DNA of 64,000 nucleotides from Monilinia fructicola (Eukaryota > Ascomycota > Leotiomycetes > Helotiales > Sclerotiniaceae): positions 124,001-188,000 of the forward strand of contig VICG01000012.1 of NCBI GenBank assembly GCA_008692225.1, read 5' to 3'. This document shows, piece by piece, positions 1-11,626 of the stretch. A program made the position numbers and the translations under genes. Positions within the stretch are counted from its first letter, which is position 1. Every line of letters begins with the position of its first letter. Below the pieces are notes generated by a model that worked only from the letters and a program-made list of their open reading frames with translations, was not told the origin of the DNA and searched no databases.

Positions 1-2638
1 CTGCTTAAACATGCTTTCTTTATCACTGCCATCCATCGTATCGGCTGGAACACCTTGACGCTTTGTCAGCGAGGCAGGCTCATTCTTCGGTTTGAAAGCG
101 CCTGCGGGATCCGATTTAGTCTTCAGGGAGTCTTTTTTCGGAGAGGCAATATTTTCTGATGTAGTGCCACCTGCGCTAGCATCTTGTTGACCAGCTTGAT
201 GAGTTTCTCCACTTTTAGACTTTGGAGAGAGTTCAGCAGCAGTCTCTTTTTGACCAGCGTACCCTTGAGGTTCTCCTACAGCTTCTGCTTTCGCCAAAGC
301 ATTCTGCTCGCGTGCCGCATCAGTAGGATTCAAGTTCATCTCCTTTGCTTCGGCATCAAGTTTTTCCTTGTTTTCAATATATTCCTTAAGATTCGCGTCC
401 CTGTAGTCGGCTGAAGGGTCCAAGCGCTCATAATAAAGAGTTTGATTCCAAGTGCATTTCTCAGCATTCTCGCATGCGATGACCTCCGACCCTTCAGGCA
501 TGATTCCCGACGGCATTGCACCATAAGCCCAAACACAACCATCGGTAAGCTTTTTGGCAATCTCGAGATCCCCCTCAATGCCAAAGATCTTTGCGCTCAT
601 TCCGACCATGCCTCCAATGAAACATGTTAAATGTGTAATCTCAGGTGTCAATACCTCTTCATTCATCTTGCTATTCCGAGCAACTTTTCCGGAGATAAGG
701 ATATCATCATTATCTGGGGTCATAGGCCGAAAGAGCATGTGCTCACGAATGGCAACGATAGTCTTCATATACATTTTTTGGTAGACTTCTTCAAGACCAC
801 CAAGAAGTAAATGTTGCTATATTCGTATTAGCTATGTAAATTGCATTCATAAGGTCGCACATACCTTTGGGAAATACTCGTATGTGGAATCTTGTCCACC
901 ACCCATTGAGAAGACCTGCCTGCCATACTGAGAATATGCCTCAAGACCTTGTTTAACACAGTCCCAATCATCCGATCCCCCGACTGTGGGCAGGTCCGGC
1001 GCATATTTATGAGCAAGACCAGGACCAGGTTTGCTTACTGGGGGTTCGTTTGCTGCTGGTGGAGGTGGTGACGATACCGTGCTTGAACCAGGCAAATTGG
1101 CCGATCCTTCTTCCAAGTCTCTTTTCTTCGCCTTTCCTTCTTCCCATCCTTTGATACGTGCCTTTCCAGGCTCACCAGGTAAGACTTGCATCTCCAACGT
1201 CCTATCTCCGGTGGTAGGGTTCTTCTTTGGCTTAGGCTCCTTTACCTCCTCTGGGGAAGGAGGCTTATATCCTACAGGAGATTCCTTCAAAAGTTCTGCT
1301 GTCTGTGCCTTGCTGAAAGCGGTTTCCTTCGCCATTGCAGCCTCTTTCTTCTCATTTTGCTGAATCAGAGTTGCAGTACGATTACAACCTGTGGCATCCA
1401 CATCTTCTGGGAATACCCCAGCAATCTGGGTTGAGTTGCGATCTTGCCACTCCGACAGGGCGTTGGTGACTCGAGCTACAGCATCATAGTAACGTTCGTC
1501 ACCGGTGAGTTGGGCAAGACGAGTAAATTCCATTGATAATGATCCAAGCTCAGCCAAGTTAGATCTGGGACTTGCACGATGAGGTTGAGATGCAAAGGTT
1601 GGTTTCCATCGATAGTGGAGTACCGGCATCCTGTTTGGTGTATCAAAAGCGCCCATCAAGATTTCGGCCAATTCAGTAGCTTTATCCAAAAGAATTTGGT
1701 ATTTCCCACCGCTGACATCGTAAGCAGCCAAAAGACCACCTAGATATCTGATGGTAGTCTCGAATACTGGTATTTCCATTCGTGGAGTGGTGGTGAAATC
1801 GATCTTTTCAACACCCTTTACAGCCTCTTCGAATTCATCGCGCAATCCCATAATCCATAAGGTATCCAAAGCATCTACCAAGGTTGCCGCCCATCCACAA
1901 AAAGGATCTCGGAATTTACTTGATACTGGGGAAAGTTCGTCATGTCCCCATGCATACTTCTTATACCCATTCCATGACCTCAAGAACTCCTCCTTCACCT
2001 TATTCTGCCTCTTTTCTCGGGTTATTTTTGCGTCGGTTGTCTCATCTTTGAAAAGATATTGAATCTTAGGTATCGAAAATGGGTACACCCGTTGGCAGAT
2101 TTATAATACTCTCAGTAGGTACTGGGAAATGTTCTGGTTGCTTAGACCAATGGATTGTGGTAGGAGCCGCTGAGAAAACAGGTAAATCCTGTCTTCCAGG
2201 TGGCGCAATAGGGTGAAGATCTTCGAGGTCCGAATCCTCATAGATTCCCTGAGTCGGCGGCTTTCTATCTGGGAGAGTATACTTTGGCACAGTCGTATCT
2301 GCCGTTTGAATCGCAACCACTTTCGAAGTAATTGATTTACTACTAGTTATCGTAGATGTCTTGGGTACCGCCTTTGCTATTGATGACGTTTCTTCCTTTG
2401 CAGGTTTCAATGCATCTTTTGGATGGTCTTTTAGAGTATCCGGTGCATTTCCATGGCCTTCATTTGGTGTATATTTATATGGTTGATCCTTTTCTGGAGC
2501 ATATTTCGAATCAGGTATATCAACGGGGCCACCCACGGTATAACTTTCCCAATCTCGGATATGTGTAAATCGAATGAGAATAGCTGTGATGAATACAGCA
2601 AAAATAAGAAGCGCTCGATATCTGCGAATTCGCAACAT
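1..2638 (-). CDS. GH47 class I alpha-1,2-mannosidase, type II membrane protein (C-terminus outside window; apparent frameshift)
   Basis: Class I mannosidases trim alpha-1,2-linked mannose from N-glycans in the ER/Golgi. Seen: a short cytosolic tail and signal anchor (about residues 7-23), a Lys/Pro/Ser stem, then GH47 blocks: FCGWAATLVDALDTLWIMGL, FETTIRYLGGLLAAYD, NLAELGSLSMEFTRLAQLTG and GGGQDSTYEYFPK. The last block continues as QHLLLGGLEEVYQ across a 48-nt intron (817-864, GTATGT...TAG). The catalytic domain carries a long Lys/Glu/Pro-rich insert, and a second such insert follows downstream of the intron. Exon 1 is 865-2638. The first 190 codons and the rest lie in different frames; dropping one T from the run at 2076-2079 joins LPTGVPI to PKIQYLF as expected for the family. 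A 22-nt GT-AG intron would also restore frame but is implausibly short. The gene runs off the left edge. Family call sure; exact subfamily (Golgi mannosidase versus ER-degradation type) not resolved. Confidence 0.9.
817..864 (-). other. Intron of the GH47 gene (48 nt)
   Basis: On the minus strand it runs GTATGTGC...AATATAG. Removing it joins STYEYFPK to QHLLLGGLEE, the expected contiguous GH47 motif, in phase 0. Confidence 0.85.
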
Positions 2639-5221
2639 TATGCGAATTGCTTCTTCCTGGTCTCTCGACCAGAAGATTTAACAATTGGAGAGTGAAGATT
2701 GAAGATAGGAGAGGGAGGATGGAGGATGGAAGATGGAGGGTGGAGGGTGGAGGATTGAAGGGAGAGAGAGGGTGGTCGTTACTCGGGAAGGAAATTGTGT
2801 CGCGTGGTTCAAGGTAAAATAATAGATGTCGATAGATTTTGAACCAATGATAATAACTTCATCACGAATTAAAGTTATAAAGATGAAAAGTTGAAAAGTT
2901 ATTCATCAAGATAAGCACCTAAATATATATTTTGCTGAAGAATGTGTGTTGGTGACGAGTAAGGAAGTCAGTAGGTAAGTAATAAGTACCTAGGTAAGTA
3001 CAAGTAGTGCTAATAATAAGTATCTTGATTCTTGGTACCTGGTAGGATCTCCAAATAACAATGACCCTACCTCCCCCATTGCCTAGGAACTGTGTAAGTA
3101 AGTTCTCGAGTACTGGTCAACAATAAGTAGTTTTACGTCTCTTTTTCTTTTCCTCTTCCTCTTCCTCTTCCTCTTCCTTCTCCTTCTCCTTTTCCTTTTG
3201 ATTCCTCGAGCATTTCTCTTACTTGTACTCTGTCTTTCTCCAACAGCTCGTCCCTTTTCGAATCGCTTATACAGCAAGTACCTACCTACCTAGTACAGTC
3301 CTGTGCGGAATAGTTACATACAATACTTCGCTTCAACAGGTTGTGTGATTTAGCTCAGTAGCATCTATGGATACTTCATATCTCATACCTTGGCATTGAT
3401 TGATTGCTACTTGTAACTTGTACTGTAAGGTTGTAACTTATAGTACAAGTAAATTAACGGAGTAGTTCTTTTAGAGTTCTATGGATCCATTTGTGATCCA
3501 TTATACGGAGTACACAGATATACATAATGGTACATGGAAGACGATTGGAGCAATGGAACATGGCCCTTACTTTTGATTGGCTCAAAGGGAGTTCGGAAAG
3601 TCTGAGATGTTGAACTGTGACAGATTAGGAAAAGGAAGATCTTGGTATTTGTAACTCGGTGGATATGGAAAGTGTATCAGCTGTACTCCGTACAAGTAAT
3701 CAAGGATCAATATGAGTTTGTTTTTAAAGACCTAACCACCGATTTCCCGGAAAGATGTAAATTATGTATATGTATGTATGACGGTATGTATGTATGTATA
3801 CATAAGGAGTACTACTCTGTACATATTTCATATTACCTAGGTATATATCACACTCTACACTCTACACTCTACATACTGTATAGAGTAGTACTGTATCTAT
3901 CTATCTATTTAGCCGAGTAGATAGAATGAAGATTCTTCTCAAGCAATAAGAAGATGATAGATGTGAGTGGTTTACGAAAACTATAACTATTTCATTTATC
4001 AAAGATTAAACCTAAACAAATATCTACCTACCTACTTACCCTACTTACTTACCTACTTACCTATCTACCTACCTGTATCAAACTGGTGATGATAGGAATA
4101 CCTAGTACTAGAAGGTCTGTATACTTCGAGTCTTTTCAACCTTATTATTCTCCCTATTCTCGAGGTCCTCTCTCTCCCCTTTCCATCTACCTAGTACTCT
4201 GTAGAACTAATCCGTGAATACGAGGGGCATCAAAGTCAGTCCCGATTTAATCAAAATTATATGGTAAACATTACGGCACTAAAGTCTAATATAAGTTTAT
4301 TAAGTGGCTCTTTTATAGTCCGTTCGTACTGTAGGTAGTTCATTAATAACTAAAACTCACTCCTTGATTTGAATTTGGATTTCGATTCTTCAGACCGATG
4401 AATTTATTATCATTTATTCATTTATTCATTTATTTGCGTCTTCGCCTATTTACCAAAGGTTATTACCTATTTATACATATAATTACAAGTTAGACATATA
4501 TTGCCGATATTTAGGTACCTCTAATCCAATTACCCCCTTCATCTGGTGATCCCAATACACAACATGCCTTACCATACATCTAATCATTAATCATTAATCA
4601 TTAAAGACATTTAGCCAGTTTTCATTTTCATTTTCATAGTTTCTATAATAAGTATAATCGATAAATATGAAAAATCCTATTAAAAGGCATTTAGCTATTA
4701 TTTATACTTTTTAAATTAGCGAGATTATAAATGATATAGTATTCTATATAAGCAAATAAACTAGATTGATTTAGAATTACTAATAATTCTTTACTTAATT
4801 CTAATATAGGTATATATCTTCAAGATTATCGCCCGTTTTAGCTATATTAGGTTAATTTAATAAAAATAAAACTTCACTTTATATTCATCGAAATAAATGA
4901 ATATGAAAGTAAAGCGAGGATTTCATAATTGCTTTTTTGGGATTAGTTATAATAGTGAATCGATCGCTACTATGAATTCCCTTATTCGAAACTTTTAATA
5001 GTTACCTAAATGTCTCTATTGCTCATTGCTCATTGCTCATTGCTCATTACTCATTACTCATTACTCATTACTCATTACTCATTACTCATTACTCCGTACT
5101 GACCTACTCGTACTCCGTACATGTTGTCCCAGCTATATTTGGACATGGGTATTTGATCATTCTGGAAGCTTGGAACCATAGTACAATGGAACATGGCCAG
5201 TGGCCACCTATGCCGCAGCTA
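2639..5221. other. Intergenic, repeat-rich, no gene recognised
   Basis: This stretch holds a pyrimidine tract with TTCCTC/CTTTTC units (about 3136-3200), many CTAC/TACC tetranucleotide runs, AT-rich DNA from about 4600, and a heptamer array at 5019-5094. Short ORFs here (for example 3083-3277 minus and 3642-3920 plus) are low complexity and match no family I know. The part next to 2638 would contain the GH47 promoter. Confidence 0.6.
5019..5094. repeat. Heptanucleotide minisatellite (TTGCTCA/TTACTCA)
   Basis: About eleven tandem 7-bp units. The first four read TTGCTCA and the remaining units TTACTCA, so the array shows a clean switch of variant. Confidence 0.85.
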
Positions 5222-6725
5222 CTCTCCCCCCCCGGAATAAATGTTAAAATATGGACCAGATCCACTGGTATAAAATCTGAATTAAGTAAATGATACAGGG
5301 GTAATTTAACCAATAAAATCTATTGGAATATTCTTCAATTGATCCATACATCATCATTGATGGCAGAATAAAAGTGAAAATATATTAATTGCTTTTTTTA
5401 TTTAATTTTTAACACCCCTTAAATTAACGAAATAAAGCTCAATAGATATTACTAATTTTATTATATTCTAATAATCTTATACCACCTAATAATAAATCTG
5501 AATCAACTATAGCTCTTTAATGCCTTCATACACCTCCAAGAAAGGTAAAAGCTAATAAAACAATTTAATCCAATCAAATTTAAATAAAAACAGTTTTTGA
5601 TTTCAACTATTTAATACCAAAGATTTAAACTAAATATAGCTATATTATTCGACAAATACAACTAGTTAAAGTACAATTAACCCCTTAAAGTTATAATAGA
5701 AGATATAACCCTTTTTTAATACTTATAAAAAGGGGTAAATTAAAAAAATAGTTATTAACTTTTTTTTTTTATTAGTATATAAATTATATTCATATACCTT
5801 AACTTACTCCAAAGCTTCAATTTAATAGAATTGGCCAGAAAGTTATTAAAACGAGCCTTTAACTTAAAGGGTATAGTAAAAGAGTAATAAAAAGAAAGGG
5901 ATTTTTTATTGATCCTATAATAATACTAGAAAAAAAGGCTTTCGTTTAATAAGGTTTAACTTGGCCTAAAAAAAGGATTAGAAAACAGATTTTTTCGAAC
6001 GAAATATAGGTATTTGAAAGAGCTTTCACACAAAGCTTTGTTACTTACTTAAAGAATGGTAATGATTAATATAATCCTATATATTTACAGTATAAATATT
6101 CGAAAAGATTAATATGGATATTTTATGGTATAATTGTTGATAAAAAAAAGGATTTAGCACTCTTCTAAAAGAAAAAATAAAGTACTATAAATAGCTTTAA
6201 ATACAGTTTAATTATATTAAAAATGATTTAATAATGATTTTTGTTGAAATATTTAAATGATAAATATATATAAATGTAGAATAATATCTCTTGCTATAAA
6301 TCAGTTGAAATATAATAAACATTTTGAGATTAAGGTATTTTTTATATTTAATAACCACGTTATTCTTTTAATTTCAATCTTATAAAACATGTATAAAGTT
6401 GAATGTAAAAATGGATTTAAAAACATTATTATAAAGCTTTTTATAATGCTTTAAAAGTGTTAAATTCCAAATTGAAATATATTATAAATAATGTTTGGAA
6501 TGTTATATTTAATAAATATATTAAAATGCTTTTAAATTTGTAGTATAAATGTTATTAAGTTGTTATAAATATTAAAAGTGGTTTTATGAGATATTAGAAT
6601 ATTTTTTAATATAAAATTTTGAACCTTAAAATTTCCAAATTAGGAAAGCAGTGAACCTTTCAATATGTCACGTAAGCATTATGGATCTGGTCCATATTTT
6701 AACATTTATTCCAGGGGGGGGAGAG
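5222..6725. mobile_element. Degenerate Tc1/mariner (Fot1/pogo-like) DNA transposon with 43-44 bp terminal inverted repeats
   Basis: The left end begins CTCTCCCCCCCC then GGAATAAATGTTAAAATATG; the right end (6682-6725) is its reverse complement with one extra base. Both ends abut a TA dinucleotide (5220-5221 and 6726-6727), the target duplication expected for Tc1/mariner elements. The 1.4-kb interior is extremely AT-rich with no ORF, as expected after RIP of a transposase gene. Length (1504 bp) is in the range of a Fot1-type element. The superfamily call rests on TIR plus TA, not on a visible transposase. Confidence 0.85.
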
Positions 6726-7077
6726 TATGCAGGTCAGCCAAAGTCTCCGCACGGTAAATCTTATCCGATTCAATAAAATCGTCACAAAAAATGCGGAGAA
6801 GGAAGAAGGGGATTTTTCATAACCGAGCAGGCAAAAATCATAACATACAACTTCACATCAATTATCCTCATCAAGTCATTCGTTGAATCTCTATCTGGGT
6901 ATATGTCCGGTAGAATCTGCATACGGTAGACATGCTACATGAGCTCTCTAGATACGGCACTGTTATACAGAGTGACATCCCAAAGAATGAGAAGTGCGCC
7001 GAGAAAATACCATGTACTCTGCCCACCTTCCCAATAAAGTCGTTACGAATGATCATTATACTTCTTTATTCATGACT
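6726..7077. other. Intergenic spacer downstream of CCT6
   Basis: Between the transposon and the CCT6 stop. It should contain the CCT6 3' UTR. The only ORF (6871-7056 minus, 61 aa) resembles nothing I recognise. Confidence 0.5.
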
Positions 7078-8958
7078 TTATCCATCCATATCACCTGGTC
7101 CCTTTTGTCGACCCATTTGACGTGCCTTGAGCAATTCGTCACAGAGTAAAAGATTGGATGCAATACCAGAACTAGAAGCAACACAATTCCTCAGTACACG
7201 GAAAGAATCGTATAACACCCTCCAAGACTGGATCCATAGGTTCGCCAGTCTTGAGATCGAGACCAACTATGTTGCCTTCCGCTTGCTCGTCCTGTAAGCT
7301 AGCAACTACAGCACGGGTTAGTAGGATGAAAATGAAGGTAATGCGGACGTGGTAGACTTACGCGAATCTTGAATATCGTGACCGGCATTTGCTGCCAAGG
7401 TTTTGGGAATAACGAGAAGAGCATCAGCGAAAGCTTGGACACCCCACTTCGCCTTACCCTTGACAGTCTTGCGGAATGCTTCACTGTTCAGATGTGCTGC
7501 GCAAGCAACCTGGAACGCACCAGCTCCAGGCACAACACTCTTGTCTACAATCATGTTGTAGACACTTCGAAGACCATCACGGACTGCATCTGTGATTTGA
7601 GTAATGGTGTGTTGATTTGGTCCCTTGATGAGAAGGGTCACGGATTTTGGCTCCTTCACATCTTCGATGAAGGTGTACTTCTCCTCTCCCAATTGATGCT
7701 CATAAACATTTCCGGCCCATCCAAGGATCTCGGGGGTTAAATCATCGACACTGTTCTGTGCTGTACCACCGCAAATTAATTGTAATCTCTCCATATTTCT
7801 TCTCTTGGCTCTTCTCAAAGCAAAAATGCCATTCTTGACCAAAACATCGAGCGATAATGGATCAATACCCTTCTGGTTGATAATGACGAAGCCTTTCTTT
7901 GGGTCATTTCCGCAAACCTCCTTCTTCAATTCAACGATCTTTCGTAATTTCTCGTCAACAAAACGACGCTCGCTCTCCACAAGTTTATCTCTTTGCTCCG
8001 CACTCGAATAATAGAACCCAGAGTTAATTTCCGACTTCTCGTACTCCAAGCTGACATTCAAGCTGAGAATAAATGCGTTCTCGACCTTTTTTGGCATATC
8101 TGGATGTCTAGCGCCGTGATCTAACGCAAGACCTCGAATCAATTGAGTCTCAGAGGCGGTTCTGTGTTGCATCTTCATGATTTCGACCATGTGTAGATCT
8201 GGTTTTGCTGGGGCTTGGTAAATAGACAGGACCGCATCGACGATATCAGGTGTAAGCTTTTCCGCCAAAGTGTGATTAAGTTTTGTAGAAAGGGAGGTTC
8301 GCGCAACGCAAAGTAAAAGCTCTCGATCGACATCTTTTTCAATCTTGAAGGTATCCAAGAACTATACAGAGTGAGTACTACCCCGCCAATGGTTGAGTTC
8401 ATACAAACCTTCAACGCTTCCGTCTTTGCAATTTCATAACCATCCGTGATGATTCTGGGATGTAAGCCTTCGGAAATATATCTATCTGCTTGTTTCAAAA
8501 GCTCTCCTACAAGAAGAACAACTGAAGTTGTGCCATCACCACAAATATCATCTTGTGCGGTGGCTGCTCGTGCAATCATAACAGCGGTGGGGTTTTGTAT
8601 TTGCATTTCACGTAACAGAACATTTCCATCTTTTGTAAGTTTTATCTGCGGATCGATTATCAGAAAGGGGAAATTTCACTTTAGCAAGAAGGCTTTCATA
8701 CCGCACCAGCACCGTCAACCAACCTGGAAATCGTTAGTATGTTTTTGGATCGCTGGAGGAATGAAACTAACATTTTGATGGTTCCCATAGGACCCAAGTT
8801 TGACTTTAAAACATCTTGTAAACCTTCACCTGCACTGATATTGACCTTCAAAGCTTCCCCTCTTCTCTGTTCCAAATCAGTAGCTGCATCTCAAGTTTAC
8901 ATAGAGAAAATCTTACTCTGGACTCAGCCTTTGGGTTCAAAAGTTGTGCGGCAGACAT
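7078..8958 (-). CDS. CCT6: T-complex protein 1 subunit zeta (CCT6), cytosolic chaperonin
   Basis: One of eight subunits of the CCT/TRiC ring that folds actin, tubulin and other proteins using ATP. The N-terminus [14 protein letters not shown], then [32 protein letters not shown], the nucleotide-binding [15 protein letters not shown] block and the C-terminal [20 protein letters not shown] are family hallmarks. Six exons: 8917-8958, 8772-8866, 8702-8723, 8409-8645, 7362-8361, 7078-7305; the introns are about 47-56 nt with GT-AG ends. Exon sum minus one base gives 540 aa, the normal length. In the last exon one extra base in the AA pair at 7214-7215 (plus strand) shifts LEGV into a wrong frame ahead of [10 protein letters not shown]. 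Since CCT6 is essential in yeast, a sequence error is likelier than a null allele. Start is shared with a divergent promoter to the next gene. Confidence 0.96.
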
Positions 8959-9232
8959 TCTGATAGAATACAATAACTTCCTATGCAATTAAAATGAAGT
9001 TAAAGAGGGGTATTGTGGCGAGACGCTGTGTATTTTGTCCCTCAACGTCGCGAGCTTTTTTTTCTATGGGCGACGTGAATTCCCACGCGAGGTTTACACT
9101 AGTCTCGATTGGTCTCTAAGGCGAGGCTGACACTTTTAAGCTACAAGGCATATGTCTACTTTGATTTATATATGCTGACCGCAAACCCTCTTGACATGAT
9201 AATTCATCAACCAATTCATCAATATCATCAAA
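8959..9232. promoter_or_regulatory. Divergent promoter region between CCT6 and the PCYOX-like gene
   Basis: A 274-bp interval separates the two start codons on opposite strands, so it must hold both 5' UTRs and core promoters. No specific factor site was recognised. Confidence 0.6.
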
Positions 9233-11333
9233 ATGTATAGAGGCTGGAATCTGATATTGACAGTTATTGTCACCTTTCTCTCTGGAGAAAGTCTTGCGTT
9301 TTGGTCGTGGCCATTTAGTTTCCAAGCTGCAACAGTGGAACAACAGCCTATCATAGAATCAACAACATACGAGTATGCTGATAGTCATGCAAAACGTATT
9401 GCAATCATTGGTATGTACCAATACTAATTTCAATATTCTTATTACCAATATTTCTATATGATGTCCTACGACAATCTTCTCTTCATTGAGTTAGACTAGA
9501 TGCTTGATATCACTTATGTCTTTCACCTTACATCCACTGGTGATCGAATATAGGAGGGTGTTGTCCAATTCCCTGAATCTATAATCTATCTTCAACCTTC
9601 TTGTTGAATTCTATTTCAGGCTTCTCGGTCTTATATTCCTCACCAAGATCCTTCTTGATGTATAGTCTGAGTCTATCCAACATCACGATACAACATGCTA
9701 ACTAATATTTCCAACTGTCTTTCACTAACACACAATATCAGGTGCTGGTGCTGGAGGATCTTCCTCAGCATATCATTTACAGAAATTTGCTGCTGAAACA
9801 GATCTTTCAATCAATGTTACTATATTTGAACGATCATCTTATATTGGAGGTCGTTCGACTACAGTAAATGCATACGGTAATCCATTGGAGCCAGTGGAAT
9901 TAGGAGCTAGTATTTTCGTCGAGGTAAACGCAATTCTCAAGAATGCAAGCCGAGAGTTTGGCTTGCATCCAAAATCAACGGATACCGAAGAAGCGGAAGT
10001 TCTCGGTATCTGGGATGGAGCCGAATTTGTGTATACTCAGAAGGATAGCGATTGGAAGTACTGGGATATCGCAAAGCTCTTGTGGAAATATGGGCTTGCG
10101 CCTCTGAAGACTCAACGATTGATGAAGACTGTGGTTGGAAAGTTCTTGCAACTTTATGAGGCACCGTATTTCCCTTTTAGATCTCTCTCGGAGAGAATAG
10201 AGGAATTGGACCTCAAAACTGTAGCATCCGTGACTGGTGAACAATTTCTGGCTGATAATAATGTGGGTAAATTCATACAAAACCTGTCATCACGTTACTA
10301 ATAACACGCAGATTGGAGGCTCTTTCGCAACGGAGTTGATCCAAGCATCTACCCGGGTAAATTATGGCCAAAATCTCAACGTCATACACGGTGTAGAGAC
10401 CATGGTTTGCATGGCAATCGAAGGTGCAATGCAAATTCAGGGCGGTAATTGGCAAATCTTTGACAGCATGGTTCAATCATCAAATTCCACCGTTCGCTTG
10501 AACCATACCATTACCGAGATATCCAAAGTCCAAGATCAAGAAAAGTACAACGTCAAGACCGTTACTACAGATGCTATTGGTGTCACCCACACCAGTGAAG
10601 AGCCATTCGATAGCATCATTATTGCAGCCCCCCTTCAATACTCTAACATTAAAATAGCATCTGGGCTCCTTCAACACACTCCCGACGAGATCCCTTACGT
10701 GACCCTTCACGTAACCCTGTTCACCTCCCCCTATGGTCTCAACCCAGCCTACTTCAACCTCGGCCCCAATGATGAAGTCCCCACCACAATACTCACCACC
10801 CTCCCAAAAATATCCCAGCCCCAACCGATCCCAAAGATTTCGTTGGCCCCCCCGGTTTCTTCTCTATCTCTACACTCCGCAAAGTCATTAATCCCACCAC
10901 CCTCGAATATGAAAACCTCTATAAAATTTTCTCTCCTCAGCCTCTCTCCTCCGAATTCCTTTCCTCGATTCTCAATAGCTCGGCTCCCGTTCCCCAAGAG
11001 CTCGCTACAATTTCTTCCTTGGGAAATAACACAATTACATGGTACTACCCACACGTTTGGAACTCTTACCCTTACGAGTATCCTCGCGTCACGTTTGAAG
11101 AGATTCAACTCGCCCCTGGTATCTACTACACGAGCGGTATTGAATCTTTCATCAGCACCATGGAAACGAGTGCATTGATGGGTAAGAACGTGGCGAGGTT
11201 AGTAATCGATGATTTCGTAGGAAGCGCAGAACCAGACTCGGAGCCTTTAGTGGAGAACGTGGTCAAAGTAGAAAGCGTTATTGAGCCCGAGATTGGCGTG
11301 GGTGGTGATATGCCTGTGGTTGACGAATTGTGA
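9233..11333 (+). CDS. Prenylcysteine oxidase/lyase-like FAD protein (apparent frameshift)
   Basis: Prenylcysteine oxidases use FAD to split the thioether of prenylcysteine left after turnover of prenylated proteins. The N-terminus is a signal peptide (about residues 1-22). A Rossmann FAD motif, IAIIGAGAGGSSSAY, followed by FERSSYIGGRST, is rebuilt across intron 1. FIIQASTR-type block: ELIQASTRVNYGQNL. Exons 9233-9410, 9742-10262, 10312-11333; intron 2 (49 nt) uses donor GTGGGT, chosen because the nearby GTAAAT donor breaks the frame. Intron 1 is unusually long (331 nt). In exon 3 one A seems missing from the A-run at 10806-10810: adding it joins TTLPK to NIPAPTDPKDFVGPPGF and opens the frame to YYPHVWNSYPYEYPRVTFEE and the stop, giving 573 aa. 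Converges on the kinase gene, 293 bp from its stop. Several NxS/T sequons agree with a secretory or vacuolar location. Confidence 0.88.
9411..9741 (+). other. Unusually long intron 1 of the PCYOX-like gene (331 nt)
   Basis: GTATGTACC...ATATCAG, phase 1, interrupts the dinucleotide-binding loop at GAG. No ORF inside. Other introns in the window are mostly 46-150 nt. Confidence 0.8.
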
Positions 11334-11626
11334 TGTTGATTTTGATTATTCCTGGGTATCCACAAAGACAGGCGTTCTTTACTTCCAGCTCAGCCCTGTC
11401 ATTTCTATAGGGTACTCTTATATCATTCAGAGAGAGACTGGCGGAACGCAGAAGAATTTGATAAAAGACTGAAACTACGCAATCCAACATTTTATTTACT
11501 TATATATGTCGAATATTAGTTTACTACGAAACCAATACAAAGATACATTTTTTTAAGATTGCGCCACAAATACCAACCAGAGTTCTTCCAAACTCAAATC
11601 TACATGTAATAAAATCCTAATAGTCC

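Noticed and set aside
2066..2087. 22-nt GT-AG intron in the GH47 gene
   Set aside because: It restores the frame numerically but is far below workable spliceosomal length, and a one-base run-length change gives the better family sequence.
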